Shown piece after piece: positions 1 to 6,850 of a stretch of DNA of 9,477 nucleotides (position 1 is the stretch's first letter; each line of letters begins with the position of its first letter). Origin of the DNA: Nitrososphaerota archaeon (GTDB lineage: Archaea > Thermoproteota > Nitrososphaeria > Nitrososphaerales > UBA57). The notes under the pieces are model-generated. The model was not told the DNA's origin and did no database searches. It was given only the letters and a program-made list of their open reading frames with translations. The stretch covers positions 1 to 9,477 of the forward strand of contig JACZWF010000044.1 in the NCBI GenBank assembly GCA_022572285.1. The letters run 5' to 3'. The translations under genes were made by a program, and so were the position numbers.

Positions 1-177
1 AATACCCAACCTTCATTCTACATGTGTGTTGAGTTGCAAGAATGAACTCTTTTAGGACGAAGATTTCTGGGTATCCTAATAAAGAGCCACCCATTCGATG
101 GATTTATGAGCGCACGCAATGAAAAGCACGATGATCCTACCCACAGGGTCTTCGATAGTCTTGGAGGCCCCTAGTAG
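1..177. other. Upstream region of malate dehydrogenase, no gene seen
   Basis: No reading frame of useful length crosses this stretch on either strand. It probably holds the promoter of the downstream gene: A/T-rich candidates for a TATA box lie near 74-82 and 100-106. A GGAGG ribosome-binding site ends it at 163-167. On the minus strand an ATG at 16-14 opens a frame that leaves the window after a few codons, so a divergent gene could begin here, but this is too short to call. Confidence 0.4.
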
Positions 178-1089
178 ATGATCTCGATAATTGGAGCGGG
201 GAGAGTAGGAAGTACAATAGCTCTGCAGCTGGTACTCCGAGAGGTTGATGATTTACACCTTATCGATGTTGTGGAGGGGCTAGCAAAGGGCCAGGCTCTT
301 GATTTAAGTCAGATGGCATCAGGATCTGACTCCGATATCAAGATCACGGGATCCGATAATTATGGCTCGTTGAACGGTTCAGACCTTATAATTATACCGG
401 CTGGATTTGCGCGAACTCCTGATATGACAAGGCTCGATCTCCTATCAAAGAACCAAGAGATCGTAAAGTATGCGTCCCAAAAAATTAAGGAGTTTGCTCC
501 ATCAGCGATAGTCCTGATAGTGACGAATCCAGTAGATGTCATGACTTACCTTGCGTTGAAGATTACCGGCTTTCCCCGAGAGAGAGTCTTTGGAATGGGT
601 GGACTTCTGGATAGCTTGCGTTTTAAGACTGTTATCTCATCGATCCTGGGCATCTCTTACAGATCGGTCGACACACTCGTAATTGGTGAACATGGAGAGA
701 ATATGGTACCGCTTGATAGATTCTCTTCTTCCAATGGAATTCCGATAAGGGCTTTAATTTCGAAACAGGAGTTGGAAGATGCAGTTCTTGAGACTAGAAA
801 ATCGGCCGCCCAGGTCATATCCCTAAAGGGAGCTACGACATTCGCTCCTTCGCAGGCAGTAGCAACTATGGTTGAGGCTGTTGTATCTGACAAGAAATCG
901 CTGATCCCCACATCGGTCCTTCTTGAGGGAGAATTTGGTGTTAGCGATATCTGCATGGGGGTGCCTGCCATCTTGGGTACCGGTGGCGTTGAGAGGATTA
1001 TAGAGTTAGAATTGGATGTTAGTGAACGTGAACAATTCGCCAAAGGTCAGGCTTCCCTAATTAAGGCGATTGGGGAGATGGCTATATGA
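178..1089 (+). CDS. mdh: Malate dehydrogenase, NAD-dependent (LDH/MDH superfamily)
   Basis: This cytosolic enzyme interconverts malate and oxaloacetate with a nicotinamide cofactor, linking the TCA cycle to anabolism. The 303-residue protein has the complete family layout. The Rossmann motif GAGRVG is at residues 6-11, and Asp30 ends the second strand, which favours NAD over NADP. The substrate loop has Arg79 and Arg85 (motif GFARTPDMTR). TNPVDVMTY is at 116-124, LDSLRF with the substrate Arg148 at 144-149, and catalytic GEHGE with His172 at 170-174. The loop arginines mark it as malate rather than lactate dehydrogenase; length is normal. The ATG follows a GGAGG at 163-167 with 10 nt spacing, which supports the chosen start. 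It stands alone; the downstream genes are a microprotein on the same strand and a convergent operon. The product is well supported; cofactor preference is inferred. Confidence 0.93.
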   Translation: MISIIGAGRVGSTIALQLVLREVDDLHLIDVVEGLAKGQALDLSQMASGSDSDIKITGSDNYGSLNGSDLIIIPAGFARTPDMTRLDLLSKNQEIVKYASQKIKEFAPSAIVLIVTNPVDVMTYLALKITGFPRERVFGMGGLLDSLRFKTVISSILGISYRSVDTLVIGEHGENMVPLDRFSSSNGIPIRALISKQELEDAVLETRKSAAQVISLKGATTFAPSQAVATMVEAVVSDKKSLIPTSVLLEGEFGVSDICMGVPAILGTGGVERIIELELDVSEREQFAKGQASLIKAIGEMAI

Positions 1090-1200
1090 CCTGCCAAAAT
1101 TTATCTTCTTACTCTCTAGGTTCCTAGGCCATGATGTTTGTTCTCTTGTGCAAGCTAGGACCTAATACCAGCTAGCATTACTCCTCTGGCGGAGTCAGAG

Positions 1201-1335
1201 TTGAGTACGGATCAACTATTGTACTGCATGTTCTGCGATCTGGCGCGGGATTTTGACAACGAAGGGAAGTTGGGATATGAGGAAGAAAGTATCTGGCGGC
1301 GCCATTTGGAGATGGTCCACGATCTGCTCATCTAA
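1201..1335 (+). CDS. Small C2H2-type zinc-finger protein, 44 aa
   Basis: The frame opens with TTG at 1201, six bases after a GGAG ribosome-binding site (1191-1194), and closes with TAA at 1333-1335, one base before the convergent deacetylase ends. The 44 residues contain Cys9-x2-Cys12 (YCMFC) near the N terminus and His35-x4-His40 (RHLEMVH) near the C terminus, with an acidic linker between. This is the ligand pattern of a C2H2 zinc finger with a long (22-residue) spacer. Very short zinc-finger proteins are common in archaea and are usually presumed to bind nucleic acid or protein; the target here is unknown. A TATA-like element (AATTTAT) lies near 1097-1104. In-frame extension upstream is blocked by TAG at 1156-1158 and offers no better start. 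The gene is supported by the ribosome-binding site, the ligand pattern and the fit between neighbours; the role is inference. Confidence 0.6.
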   Translation: MSTDQLLYCMFCDLARDFDNEGKLGYEEESIWRRHLEMVHDLLI

Positions 1336-1336
1336 C

Positions 1337-2284
1337 TCATTCGTTGTTCGCTAACTCAAGTACGACCTCGAGCCATGCATTAGAAACGTTTTTGAGATTA
1401 TATCCCCCTCCACCCAGTGCAAGAATTCTTCCTTCACTGAACTTGTGTGCTATTCTATGGAGGCTCAAAGTAGCCAACTTGTGGCTGTTTGGCGTATATC
1501 GTAAATGTGTAATTGGATCGCCCTCCAAGCCATCAGCCCCACATTGAAAAATGATTAGTTGAGGCTTAACCCAGTTCGCAAATATTTCTGCTTCCAAGAA
1601 TGCTTCCTTGAATTCAAGGTCTCCAGCACCCCTTGGAAGAGGTATGTTTTTCTTGCGACCGGTCGCCTCGCCTATCCCACGCTCATGTCTGAATCCAGTT
1701 CCGGGGTACAGGTACCGCCCATCTTCGTGTATATCAACAACGTAAACTGCGGCGTTATCATAAAACCCATAAAACACTCCATCCCCGTGATGTGCATCTA
1801 TATCCACATACAATATTCTTTCGAGTCCCGCCTTTTGCGCCTCAATAATAGCTATCGCGGCATCATTGAATACGCAGAACCCTGCCGCGCTGTCTTTTTG
1901 CGCATGGTGCAATCCACCAATTGGATTGAATACATGATCTATCTCGCCTCCAAGTAACATCCTAAGCCCTTTTAGAGTGGATCCGACCGATGTGCTTGCT
2001 GCCTCGAAAACCCCTTTAAATGATGGAGTGTCGCCTTTATCCAGGTAGCCCAAACCCCGCCTTGATGACTCTTTCACAAAATCTAAATACTCCGAGGTGT
2101 GAAAAGAAAGAAGTTCTGACTCGTTTGCTCGCGCGGGTTCGGATATCCTGAGGTTTTCGTATGCTGGAAGAATCTCTCTTATCCTTTCTTCAAATAGCTC
2201 TACTCTTCTAATGCTGAACGGATGCCCGTTTGGAAAGGAGTATTTCTTTAAATTTTCGCCCAGGATTACGGCGACGGAGTGCAT
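1337..2284 (-). CDS. AcuC/HDAC-superfamily zinc-dependent deacetylase
   Basis: The 315-residue protein belongs to the arginase/deacetylase fold family that includes eukaryotic histone deacetylases, bacterial AcuC and acetylpolyamine amidohydrolases. The catalytic His pair is at 126-127 in GGLHHA. The zinc site is Asp163 and His165 in DIDAHHGDG (161-169) plus Asp251 in GADGLEGD (249-256). The transition-state tyrosine is Tyr295 in GGGGY. All catalytic positions are intact, so it should be active, removing acetyl groups from lysines or small amines. In archaea with Alba or other acetylated proteins a protein deacetylase role is plausible; AcuC itself acts on acetyl-CoA synthetase. The substrate cannot be read from sequence. 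It is the last gene of a three-gene operon, starting 16 nt after the preceding stop, with a GAGG ribosome-binding site at about 2294-2298. Confidence 0.92.
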   Translation of the reverse strand: MHSVAVILGENLKKYSFPNGHPFSIRRVELFEERIREILPAYENLRISEPARANESELLSFHTSEYLDFVKESSRRGLGYLDKGDTPSFKGVFEAASTSVGSTLKGLRMLLGGEIDHVFNPIGGLHHAQKDSAAGFCVFNDAAIAIIEAQKAGLERILYVDIDAHHGDGVFYGFYDNAAVYVVDIHEDGRYLYPGTGFRHERGIGEATGRKKNIPLPRGAGDLEFKEAFLEAEIFANWVKPQLIIFQCGADGLEGDPITHLRYTPNSHKLATLSLHRIAHKFSEGRILALGGGGYNLKNVSNAWLEVVLELANNE

Positions 2285-2300
2285 GGCCGTTTTTTCCTCT

Positions 2301-2870
2301 TCAGACCGAGATCACTTCATCCATGTAACAGGTGAGTCTATCAACTAATTTCTTCTCTCTCCGAGAAATACCGGTTTCGAGATCATCTAAGAGGATCGTT
2401 CCCCTAAAAGCAGTTCCGATGAAGGTGTGGGACTTTGATATGGCCTTAAGAAGTATTGCAAGTGGCCCCTGATGGAGGTACATTGTTACGTCATTCATGA
2501 ATAAGGCTCTAGTAGGACTCGATATGAACTTTCGCAACTGAACCGCTATGTTTTTGGCATTCCATATCGCCAATTGATTAATTTCTCGTCTATCCGCTCC
2601 CTCTATTCTGGGTTCATACACTCGCCTTGGGACCAGGAGGCGTATACGGTCCAAATAGGCAATGGATTCAAGCAAAGAGTTTCTGCCTGCTCCTTTCATA
2701 TTTCGTTGAGGCGCCATGTCAATCGCGGATATTCCTCGATATTGACGCGCAGCTCCGTCCTCCAGTATCTTGCAAAGGAGCCTTGTCTTTTCGGAATTTA
2801 GATTCCCTAGAATAATGGTCTTTTTTCCCATGAACTTGTTGAAATCGTAAGTCTTCATTGGAATTTGCAC
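2301..2870 (-). CDS. P-loop-like NTPase of unknown function
   Basis: I do not recognise a named family. Residues 19-29 form a beta strand followed by GNLNSEKT, which looks like a Walker A P-loop in which the glycine before the lysine has become Ser-Glu. Residues 121-132 (RALFMNDVTMYL) are a hydrophobic strand ending in Asp, a possible Walker B. The C terminus ends in a helix with strand (KLVDRLTCYMDEVIS), as in small kinases and RecA-like folds. Together these suggest a small nucleotide-binding protein with altered phosphate-loop chemistry. The GTG start at 2870 is favoured because GGGGG stands 8 nt upstream; the in-frame ATG at 2858 has no such site. It sits 13 nt after the MobA-like gene and 16 nt before the deacetylase gene, so all three are probably co-transcribed and translated from one message. 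A shared nucleotide or cofactor pathway with the MobA-like neighbour is possible but unproven. Confidence 0.6.
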   Translation of the reverse strand: MQIPMKTYDFNKFMGKKTIILGNLNSEKTRLLCKILEDGAARQYRGISAIDMAPQRNMKGAGRNSLLESIAYLDRIRLLVPRRVYEPRIEGADRREINQLAIWNAKNIAVQLRKFISSPTRALFMNDVTMYLHQGPLAILLKAISKSHTFIGTAFRGTILLDDLETGISRREKKLVDRLTCYMDEVISV

Positions 2871-2883
2871 TCGAGATTCCCCC

Positions 2884-3435
2884 TTACTTTGGATGCTTCA
2901 TAGCCAAGGATGCAATTCTTCTGGCCTTAGGGAGATCTTTCTTCGAGTTGACGTAGAGGAAGGAGTAGAGATCGGGATCGAGCGATTTCAGCTCATGCGC
3001 GCGCGCGCGCTTCCTAGCGTAGACTGAAAGCAAAGGTTCGATTCGACCGTCACTCCACCTCGGAATTGCCGCGTCATGGTTACGACCTCCGTCGAAGAGT
3101 GCGAAAATGACGTTAGGTTTGATGAACGGGACAGTACTTGGGATAATGAATACTGACTCCGATTTGAGAGCATTTAAACCACTTGCCAAACCTGAAAGGG
3201 AGGAGCTTCGCCTCCCTTGTACGATTATCTTTACCCCAAATGGAGCTATAGTCTCGACAACTTTAAGGTCAGGCTCTTTGGAGAAGATCACATAGATCTG
3301 GTCGGCAACAGTCCAGACTGAGTCCAATACATATTCAATAAGTGTGCTTTCTTTCGCCTTGTCCAGATAGGCGGCTGAAAGCCCTAGCTCATGCGCTCCA
3401 TCTGGGATTATGGCTACTCTAGATTGGTGGGACAT
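2884..3435 (-). CDS. MobA-like NTP-transferase-fold protein, degenerate signature
   Basis: The 183-residue protein has the outline of the MobA/NTP_transf_3 nucleotidyltransferases. It has an N-terminal strand (RVAIIPDGAHELGL, 6-19) where the nucleotide-binding signature would be. A metal-binding-like segment, VFIIPSTVPFIKP, lies at 95-107, where active enzymes have an aspartate. The segment AAIPRWSDGRIEPLLSVYAR (122-141) is very typical of the family, and the tail YVNSKKDLPKARRI (161-174) matches the usual terminal helix. The glycine-rich GG-x-S-x-R motif and the expected Asp are not visible, so catalysis as in MobA or CobY is doubtful. A 14-nt alternating GC tract (2997-3010) lies inside the gene and encodes the Arg-Ala run of KRARAH. 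No ribosome-binding site precedes the ATG, but TAAAAG at 3457-3462 (minus strand) is about 25 nt upstream, consistent with a leaderless transcript. It is the first gene of a three-gene operon. Confidence 0.65.
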   Translation of the reverse strand: MSHQSRVAIIPDGAHELGLSAAYLDKAKESTLIEYVLDSVWTVADQIYVIFSKEPDLKVVETIAPFGVKIIVQGRRSSSLSGLASGLNALKSESVFIIPSTVPFIKPNVIFALFDGGRNHDAAIPRWSDGRIEPLLSVYARKRARAHELKSLDPDLYSFLYVNSKKDLPKARRIASLAMKHPK

Positions 3436-3455
3436 TATGAATATCTCGTTCTATG

Positions 3456-3463
3456 CCTTTTAG
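3456..3463 (-). promoter_or_regulatory. TATA-like box of the MobA-like/P-loop/deacetylase operon
   Basis: On the minus strand the sequence reads CTAAAAGG, centred about 25 nt before the ATG at 3435. That is the normal archaeal distance from TATA box to transcription start, and no Shine-Dalgarno sequence precedes the ATG, so a leaderless message is the simplest reading. A second candidate, CTTAAATC at 3480-3487, would give a leader of about 22 nt. Confidence 0.35.
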
Positions 3464-3533
3464 TGATTCAATTCTGGATGATTTAAGACTTCAGGATTCT
3501 TAAGGGAAAGACGTTGGGATCGGAAGAGCAGCC

Positions 3534-3540
3534 TTAAATT
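3534..3540 (+). promoter_or_regulatory. TATA box of the winged-helix gene
   Basis: TTAAATT is centred at 3537. Transcription would start about 26 nt downstream, at 3563-3564, exactly on the second in-frame ATG of the winged-helix gene. This argues for a leaderless transcript and for the shorter start. Confidence 0.5.
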
Positions 3541-3563
3541 GGGACTCGATGGTATTGGACTTG

Positions 3564-3803
3564 ATGGTCTTCCCGCTTAGAAACCTAGTTTACGAGAGAG
3601 TTAAGGCTGCAGGCCATTTAGAAGACAAGGAATTGATTGAGTTGCTAAAAAAAGAAGGCGTGGTCATCACCCTGGGAAATCTGAACAAAGCGCTGATGCA
3701 TCTTGAAATATTGAACCTGATCACCGTGAGATGGGTTGGTAAGAACAAAAGGCGAATTGAAGCTTTAAAACAGGATCCCGAAAAACCTCAGGCGATTTGG
3801 TAA
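3564..3803 (+). CDS. Small winged-helix DNA-binding protein
   Basis: This is a 79-residue protein if it starts at ATG 3564, or 84 residues if it starts at ATG 3549. I prefer 3564 because the TATA box at 3534-3540 places the transcription start there and neither ATG has a ribosome-binding site. Numbering from the longer form, residues 11-22 are a helix, 24-36 a second helix (HLEDKELIELLKK), and 41-56 a recognition-like helix (TLGNLNKALMHLEIL). Residues 58-72 form a basic beta wing (ITVRWVGKNKRRIEAL). This is a single winged helix with no sensor domain, the size of many archaeal transcription factors or of chromatin-associated small proteins. It precedes signal peptidase by 58 nt on the same strand. 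Its targets cannot be read here; binding to the adjacent divergent promoter region (3436-3548) is a reasonable guess. Confidence 0.75.
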   Translation: MVFPLRNLVYERVKAAGHLEDKELIELLKKEGVVITLGNLNKALMHLEILNLITVRWVGKNKRRIEALKQDPEKPQAIW

Positions 3804-3861
3804 TCTGTTTTCTTCTTGATGTACATAAACAAGAAAAAACGGCTAGAGAGGATGAGTAAGA

Positions 3862-4440
3862 TTGGTCGAGGAGTCTTCAAAAGAACTAGAGGGAAAGCGA
3901 TCGGGTAGAAGAAGAGAGCTGATGAGCCTTGCTCTGATTGGTCTGGCAGTTTTCGGAGGGTGGTATGCATTTACAGCATTCCTTCAAACTCCCACACCGT
4001 TTTTCGTTGTTAGCAGCGGGAGTATGAACCCTGCACTCGAAGTCGGTGACATCATCCTAGTAAACGGAGGTGAAAGGATTAATTCTCTGAAGATTGGCCA
4101 GATAATCGTTTTCACCTTACCGACCAATCCAACCGGGGATCGAGTAATCGTACATAGGATAAATGGCATCATAGCACTAGCTGGGGACGTCGGGCTAAAA
4201 ACTAAAGGAGATAATAATCCAAGTATCGATGGGTGGACGGTAAGAGAACGTGACTATATAGGCAGGGTGATCCTGCGAATTCCCGCTGTTGGCTGGTTAG
4301 CGATTTGGCTGGCACCTCCCTTAAATTACTATGCTGTAGTCCTGATCGTCTTATTGATTCTTGGTGTCGAGTATGGATTTGGGCGCAGAAGAGATGCTGG
4401 CGAGTTTGAGGAGATTGATGATAGCGAGAATTCAAATTAG
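3862..4440 (+). CDS. Signal peptidase I, archaeal/ER (Sec11) type
   Basis: This membrane serine protease removes signal peptides from proteins exported by the Sec translocon. The 192-residue protein has an N-terminal transmembrane helix (about 21-41) and catalytic Ser54 in SSGSMNPAL with the following GDIILV. His99 in GDRVIVHRI takes the place of the bacterial lysine, as in Sec11 and archaeal enzymes. KGDNN (115-119) and D124 form the acidic box, followed by YIGRVILRIPAVGW. A second transmembrane helix (about 153-173) is followed by an acidic cytoplasmic tail. The start is TTG at 3862; an in-frame TGA at 3853-3855 rules out anything longer, and GAGAGG lies about 10 nt upstream. The secreted protein encoded at 7337-8254 would be a natural client. 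A short T-run (4443-4447) just after the stop could act as terminator. Confidence 0.93.
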   Translation: MVEESSKELEGKRSGRRRELMSLALIGLAVFGGWYAFTAFLQTPTPFFVVSSGSMNPALEVGDIILVNGGERINSLKIGQIIVFTLPTNPTGDRVIVHRINGIIALAGDVGLKTKGDNNPSIDGWTVRERDYIGRVILRIPAVGWLAIWLAPPLNYYAVVLIVLLILGVEYGFGRRRDAGEFEEIDDSENSN

Positions 4441-4562
4441 TCCTTTTTGCCGATAACTTCCAACTTGTGCGCGCTCGTTTCTGAATACCGCACCTTGAAA
4501 GCTTTCCTCGCGGCAGAACATGTCAATCATCCGCATGCAGGACGTAGTTGCTCCGGGAACTG

Positions 4563-5244
4563 TTAAGCAGGGTGTAGATCTATATCAAATTGCTTCAAAC
4601 CCAAAGATGTGGAGATTCGCGCCGCCCGGTTCCTTGGCTTTGTGTTGCGCGCGCGCTGAAAGTCACTAATCATATGCATGTGGTGGAGAATATCTGCCAT
4701 TTCATCTATGTAACACAAGCTGTGAAGCTCTATGAGGTCAGGGCTCAGATTCTCGGCACCTCCATCGTTTCTCTCGATCAGAAGTATGCAGTTAGTAACG
4801 ACCCCTCCTACGGATCGAATTTGATTAGCGGCAGATAGAATCGACTCCTCCAAGGTGACCTTATCGTCAAGAAGCATAACTCTGCCCCCGGCCCAAACGG
4901 CTCCCTCGAGAATTTTTCCACTACCATGTCGCTTTGCATAACTCCTTACATAGACGAGAGGTAGTTTTAACTCATAAGCTACAGCTAACGGGTAAATTAG
5001 ACCAGAAGTGGCGATTCCACATATTGCATCGGCTTGATGGATTCCGTTGTCCTTGAGGATTGAAAAGAATGGTCGACCAGTTCCGAAAAGAATCTAAGTA
5101 TGCGCGGAGCTAATCTAGGATATATGTAGCATGAACTTTCCTTTCAGCCAGGTACGGTGAACTCTCCGAATTTGAGGGGAGTTGACCCCGCTAGTGTTTT
5201 CCAATAACCCTAGCTAATCTTCTCCTTTCATCCCCCCAACTCAC
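4563..5244 (-). pseudogene. pyrE: Orotate phosphoribosyltransferase relic (pyrE), multiply broken
   Basis: An intact enzyme would join orotate to PRPP to make OMP in pyrimidine synthesis. Homology is readable across nearly the full length, but in three frames. From GTG 5244 it reads SWGDERRRLARVIGK. It then needs one extra A in the A-run at 5197-5200 to continue as LAGSTPLKFGEFTVPG. A TGA at 5146-5144 interrupts the usual SGKKSPYYIDLR segment, which resumes as KESSCYIYPRL. One lost T near 5067-5071 breaks the frame again, before SILKDNGIHQADAICGIATSG, LPLVYVRSYAKRHGSGKILEG and GGRVMLLDDKVTLEES. The PRPP motif, normally DDVITTGGS, is eroded to DDKVTLEES. Homology fades around ADIL, and the tail contains a CG tract (4647-4656). 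Two frameshifts, one nonsense codon and a damaged motif make this a true pseudogene rather than a single sequencing error. It is convergent with signal peptidase. Confidence 0.85.
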
Positions 5245-5288
5245 GTTATCAGCCAAATGCAAAAACATCATGGGATTCCAACTTAACA

Positions 5289-5296
5289 CTTATACT
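5289..5296 (+). promoter_or_regulatory. TATA box of the DUF2088 gene
   Basis: CTTATACT is centred about 26 nt before the TTG at 5319, so the transcript would be leaderless. Read on the other strand it is AGTATAAG, at a distance that would start a transcript near 5266, about 22 nt before the pyrE relic. One element may therefore once have served both divergent genes. Confidence 0.45.
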
Positions 5297-5318
5297 CATT
5301 TCATTCACAGTACACATA

Positions 5319-6464
5319 TTGCCAGAAATCTGGCTGCCATATGGAGATGTACAAGTAGCCCTGGATATTAAGGCGGAGAACCTCTTCAAGGTTCTGGAAA
5401 AAGAGGGTAATGCGTTAGGCCAAGAAGAAGTCCGCGAGAAGCTAGACGGACTCGAACTCAGAGGGCGCTGTGCGATCTTACTTTCGGATCCCTCTTCTCA
5501 AGATTTCCAAATACTCATCCAGCTAATCCCAATTCTAGAAAGCAAGGGTCTCGAAAGATCTGACCTGGTTCTCTTTACTAGGAAAGATTCTATTAGAAAC
5601 GTACGGCGGAAAGCAGACGAATTATTGCTTAAAGTTTCTGAAACGAAGCGAAGCACCAATTCGCAGGAAGCCTTTGAAGGTCAGTCGAGCTTTGGAACGT
5701 TGTTATCCATATCCAGTACAGGATTCGATCCCATGTTTGGATTTTCCGGGGGACCGGTAGGGTTTTCCAAACTGATTGGGAGTTCGGCAATCGGAGATGC
5801 CTTTTTCTCAGAAAAACCTTCCTCGCCAGCGCCAGGTCAGAGGACGAGTTCTGCCAAGTTCATCGAGGATCTTCTTCCGGATTATTCCGACATTCCGTCA
5901 ATTCAGTTCACTTCCCACGTGGGGTCTGTCTTAAATCTGTTTGTGGGGCCTCTATTCGAATGCCATAAGAATGCTTCAGAAGCACTACGTCAATCCAATC
6001 ATATCAGAATTAGCGAGAAACTCAAGGGTTCGATAGTTAGCCCCGGGAGATACGTCCAGTCGACTCTATCTATAGCTCTCAAAGCCCTCTGGAACTCAAT
6101 TGGATCGATTAGAGAGAAGGGAACGCTAGCGATCATCGCCGAATCCTCTGACGGTCTCGGCTCTGAAGCCTTACGGCTCTATTCGTTGGGAAGGCTAGAT
6201 CTGAAGGATCGGATAAGACATGAGAAATATGTGGATGGTATGGAAGACATTCTATTCCTAAAGAGTATACAAGCAAAATATTCGACGCTTTTAGTTTCCA
6301 GTCTTCCAAACTATTATGTAGAACGTCACTTTGGTTTTTCCACAGCCAGAAGGGTAGGAGGCACGCTGAATCACATTGTGGAAAAATATGGTCCACGTAC
6401 CAAATTATTCGTGATACCTCACGGTTCCGAGATATTGATCTCGGCTGGGAACAGCAACCCATGA
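5319..6464 (+). CDS. DUF2088/LarA-superfamily protein lacking the racemase lysine
   Basis: The 381-residue protein resembles the nickel-pincer lactate racemase (LarA) superfamily. The N terminus has the LPYGD motif (6-10). Residues 133-147 (STGFDPMFGFSGGPV) correspond to the conserved SGGRK loop, and the C-terminal domain contains GTLAIIAESSDGLGSEAL (268-285). In LarA the lysine right after the SGGR segment carries the nickel-pincer cofactor; here that segment is SGGPVGFSK and the first lysine is several residues on. The histidines expected before it are not evident. It is therefore probably not a lactate racemase but one of the many uncharacterised DUF2088 paralogues. The start is TTG at 5319, 26 nt after a TATA box and with no ribosome-binding site, implying leaderless translation. 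It is divergent from the pyrE relic and has no operon partner. The family call is fairly sure; the function is unknown. Confidence 0.72.
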   Translation: MPEIWLPYGDVQVALDIKAENLFKVLEKEGNALGQEEVREKLDGLELRGRCAILLSDPSSQDFQILIQLIPILESKGLERSDLVLFTRKDSIRNVRRKADELLLKVSETKRSTNSQEAFEGQSSFGTLLSISSTGFDPMFGFSGGPVGFSKLIGSSAIGDAFFSEKPSSPAPGQRTSSAKFIEDLLPDYSDIPSIQFTSHVGSVLNLFVGPLFECHKNASEALRQSNHIRISEKLKGSIVSPGRYVQSTLSIALKALWNSIGSIREKGTLAIIAESSDGLGSEALRLYSLGRLDLKDRIRHEKYVDGMEDILFLKSIQAKYSTLLVSSLPNYYVERHFGFSTARRVGGTLNHIVEKYGPRTKLFVIPHGSEILISAGNSNP

Positions 6465-6827
6465 TAAAGTGAGCCCTCACATTACTGGAAAGAAATAGGA
6501 TTGAATATTCTTGAATTTTGCATGATTAACTATCTTATCAGCAGCTCTAGCTCGCGCGCGCGCGCATAAGTTCCATCCCACTTTACTCTCCAATCTTAAA
6601 TCTTCCCAGCGAGCTCGACAGAATTGAATAATGCAGGAGTTCCAGACCTATACTTCTGCTCTACTTGCCTACTATGTCCTGGGGAATCTATCGCTCTATG
6701 CGGCCCGCGCGCGCTGATTAAAGGCTCAAGGCCGTACTAGGTAGAAATACACCGTATGCCCTTTTATTCTTCGCCAATACGAATTGAATTAAATCTATCA
6801 TTCTCTTCATTTCTTTTTCCTATTCTC
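6465..6827. other. Gene-poor region with CG tracts
   Basis: No convincing gene is present. Just after the DUF2088 stop, a small inverted repeat (GTGAGCCCTCAC, 6472-6483 approximately) could help end transcription. Alternating CG tracts occur at 6553-6565 (13 nt) and 6706-6714. A minus-strand frame of 30 codons (6810-6718) begins with ATG after an AGGAAAAAG stretch and reads MKRMIDLIQFVLAKNKRAYG. It could be a microprotein, but nothing else supports it. Confidence 0.4.
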
Positions 6828-6846
6828 CACCGTCCGTTTGACGGTG
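6828..6846. other. Perfect 7-bp hairpin
   Basis: CACCGTC and GACGGTG flank a five-base loop (CGTTT). On the minus strand it lies four bases after the TAG that ends the zinc-finger-like relic (6851-7105) and 18 bases before the ATG of a 30-codon frame. It could be a former terminator, an RNA-processing hairpin or an operator. There is no adjacent T-run that would make it a bacterial-style terminator. Confidence 0.4.
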
Positions 6847-6850
6847 CAAT

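Noticed and set aside
1..16. Divergent gene starting at ATG 16 on the minus strand
   Set aside because: Only five codons lie inside the window and no ribosome-binding site is evident.
4563..4877. A separate 104-residue gene starting at ATG 4877
   Set aside because: The same frame continues upstream as clear orotate phosphoribosyltransferase sequence, so this is the 3' part of the pseudogene.
5319..6464. Functional lactate racemase (larA)
   Set aside because: The cofactor-binding lysine is absent at its expected place and no larB, larC or larE neighbours are present.
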